This document shows, piece by piece, positions 62,748-64,000 of a stretch of DNA of 64,000 nt (position 1 is the first letter of the stretch; every line of letters begins with the position of its first letter). The stretch spans positions 560,260 to 624,259 of the forward strand of contig NZ_CM020866.1 of the NCBI RefSeq assembly GCF_009866525.1, read 5' to 3'. The notes under the pieces are model-generated. The model worked only from the letters and a program-made list of their open reading frames with translations, made no database searches and had not been told where the DNA came from. The position numbers were made by a program, and so were the translations under genes. This DNA comes from Spiroplasma poulsonii. GTDB lineage: Bacteria; Bacillota_I; Bacilli_A; Mycoplasmatales; Mycoplasmataceae.

Positions 62748-62880
62748 TTTGTGAATGTGGCAAAGAGATTCCATATACAAAAGCTTTTAGTTATACATTC
62801 ATTACATTATCTAGACAAACATTAAGAGTATGATTTCATTGTAAAAGTTGTGCTAATGAATGATTTGAAAAACAATTAAT
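62723..62880 (+). pseudogene. small zinc-ribbon protein truncated by IS5 copy 15
   Basis: ATG 62723 follows AAGAGG, overlapping the previous ORF. The product reads CECGK ... HCKSCANEW, a Cx1C...Cx2C zinc ribbon, and about 53 residues remain before the IS end. The original stop is outside what can be seen. Confidence 0.5.
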
Positions 62881-63775
62881 AGACTTCTTGCGATACCCTT
62901 TTTTATTAAAATATTATTATAAAATATAATTTATGAGGACATAAAAATATGAACAATAATAAATTTAATACTGTTAATGATAGAGAATGGTTAAGATTAA
63001 CAGGAATAAAAAAATCCACTTTTAATAAAATGTTAGATATTTTAAAAGTTGCTGAAATAGAAAAATTTAAAAAAGGTGGTAAAACTAATAAATTATCATT
63101 AGAAAATAGATTATTGATGACTTTATTATATTGACGAGAATATCAGACTTATTTTCATCTTGGTAAAAGTTTTGATATTAGTGAGGCTAATTGTTATCGT
63201 AATATTAAGTGAATTGAAGATATTTTAATTAAAAACTCTGATTTTCAACAACTTGCTGGTAAAAAAGCACTAATAAATGATTATTTTAATGATAAAACTA
63301 TTATTATTGATGCTACCGAAACTCCAATCCAACGCCCAAAAAAAGACAAAAACAATCTTATTCTGGTAAAAAGAAAAAACACACGATCAAAACACAAGTA
63401 ATTATCGAACAAGAAACCAAAAAAATTATTGCAACAAGTTTTTCGCTCGGAAAAAAACATGATTATGCTTTATTTAAAGAATCAAAAATCCCAATTTTAA
63501 AAAATACCAAATTAATAGTTGATAGTGGTTATCAAGGAATACAAAAAAATCACAATAATGTTCTAATACCTACAAAGAAAACAAAGAAAAACCCTTTAAA
63601 CAAAGAACAAAAGCAATATAATAGACTAGTTTCAAAAATGAGAATTATTATTGAAAATATTTTTACTATTCTTAAAAAATTTAAAATTATTACAGAAAAA
63701 TATCGTAATCGAAGAAAAAAATTTGGTTTAAGATTTAATTTAATTGCCTCAATTTATAATTTACAATTATTATAT
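62880..63775 (+). mobile_element. IS5-family element, copy 15, 3'-truncated by copy 16
   Basis: The left end TA lies at 62880-62881. The element is intact up to the last codons of frame B, where a reverse-orientation IS5 end begins. The remaining right end, if it exists, lies beyond the window. Confidence 0.85.
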
Positions 63776-63778
63776 TAG
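62949..63778 (+). CDS. IS5-family transposase (copy 15), last residues altered
   Basis: Both frames and the catalytic residues are present, with the FNTVNDREW variant also seen in copy 5. The end LLYLT-stop has become LLY followed by TAG formed by the start of copy 16. The C-terminal pair is dispensable in appearance, so activity is possible, but its right end is displaced. Confidence 0.7.
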
Positions 63779-64000
63779 ACTTCTTTCATTACTTGTTAAA
63801 AAATTGCAAATATTTGTAAAAAAGATACTAATAGAAAAATATAATTTTAATTAATTATGTTTTTTATTTAAAAATTTAATATTTTTCCACAACGAAAAAT
63901 TAATTTATTATTTAAATTATTTAATTTTAAATAAATATTTTATGTTAAATATAATAATTGTAAATTATAAATTGAGGCAATTAAATTAAATCTTAAACCA
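63776..64000 (-). mobile_element. IS5-family element, copy 16, runs off the window
   Basis: It starts TAGACTTCTTTCATT, differing from other copies (G to T in the terminal repeat), and continues with the standard right-end sequence and the end of frame B on the minus strand. Confidence 0.85.

Overview
The window is a piece of a Spiroplasma chromosome, most like the S. citri group. Three things point there. The DNA is very A+T-rich. TGA reads as tryptophan throughout (mycoplasma/spiroplasma code 4), because the conserved genes ValS, HemW, TrmFO, ThyA and ScpA are only continuous when TGA is sense. The mobile DNA is also typical: a near-identical IS5-type element in at least 15 complete or partial copies, an IS3-type element, an IS30-type transposase and fragments of an SpV1-type filamentous plectrovirus. 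All coordinates below use code 4.

Layout. 1-7600: a BMP-family lipoprotein gene split by an IS5 copy, a large MSC_0882-like membrane protein, hemW, a decayed pepV dipeptidase gene and a small membrane protein. 7700-10820: two IS5 copies break the first of two cysteine-rich, zinc-ribbon-like paralogues. 11050-15270: an unknown protein, an rRNA methylase and engB (overlapping by one base), an FNT-family channel and a secreted protein. 15590-20700: plectrovirus remnant (small ORFs, coat protein, Zot-like ATPase, two membrane proteins) interrupted by two IS5 copies and containing an unusual tract of long inverted repeats. 20800-25340: a GNAT acetyltransferase, then a MATE gene cut in two by an IS30-type fragment plus IS5. 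25541-29642: nested IS graveyard. 29643-31822: rplU-prp-rpmA and a Pr6Pr-type membrane protein. 31823-35170: second nested IS cluster with an apparent internal inversion.

35300-55400 is mostly ordinary conserved housekeeping: an AEC permease; T-box-valS-trmFO; gapN; a peroxiredoxin; two tandem MATE exporters; a repeat-bearing Q/P-rich membrane protein; thyA-folA-plsC; pyrimidine phosphorylase; scpA-scpB-rluB-deoxynucleoside kinase; ppa on the other strand. 55500-64000 is accessory again: IS5, a broken lipoprotein gene, a coiled-coil secreted protein, a frameshifted secreted protein, an ECF S-component, tRNA-Arg(UCU), a DUF3196-like protein, tiny overlapping phage-like ORFs and more IS5.

The clearest functional sets are the nucleotide block (thyA, folA, pyrimidine phosphorylase, deoxynucleoside kinase), chromosome segregation (scpA/scpB) and ribosome maturation (rplU, Prp protease, L27 with its Prp cleavage site). 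Many genes carry a single fresh lesion (one stop codon, one small indel, or one clean IS insertion), so the genome appears to be in active decay driven by a recent IS burst. I found no CRISPR array and no convincing new defence system. The best candidates for something undescribed are the paired inverted-repeat modules in the viral region and the tandem cysteine-rich proteins.
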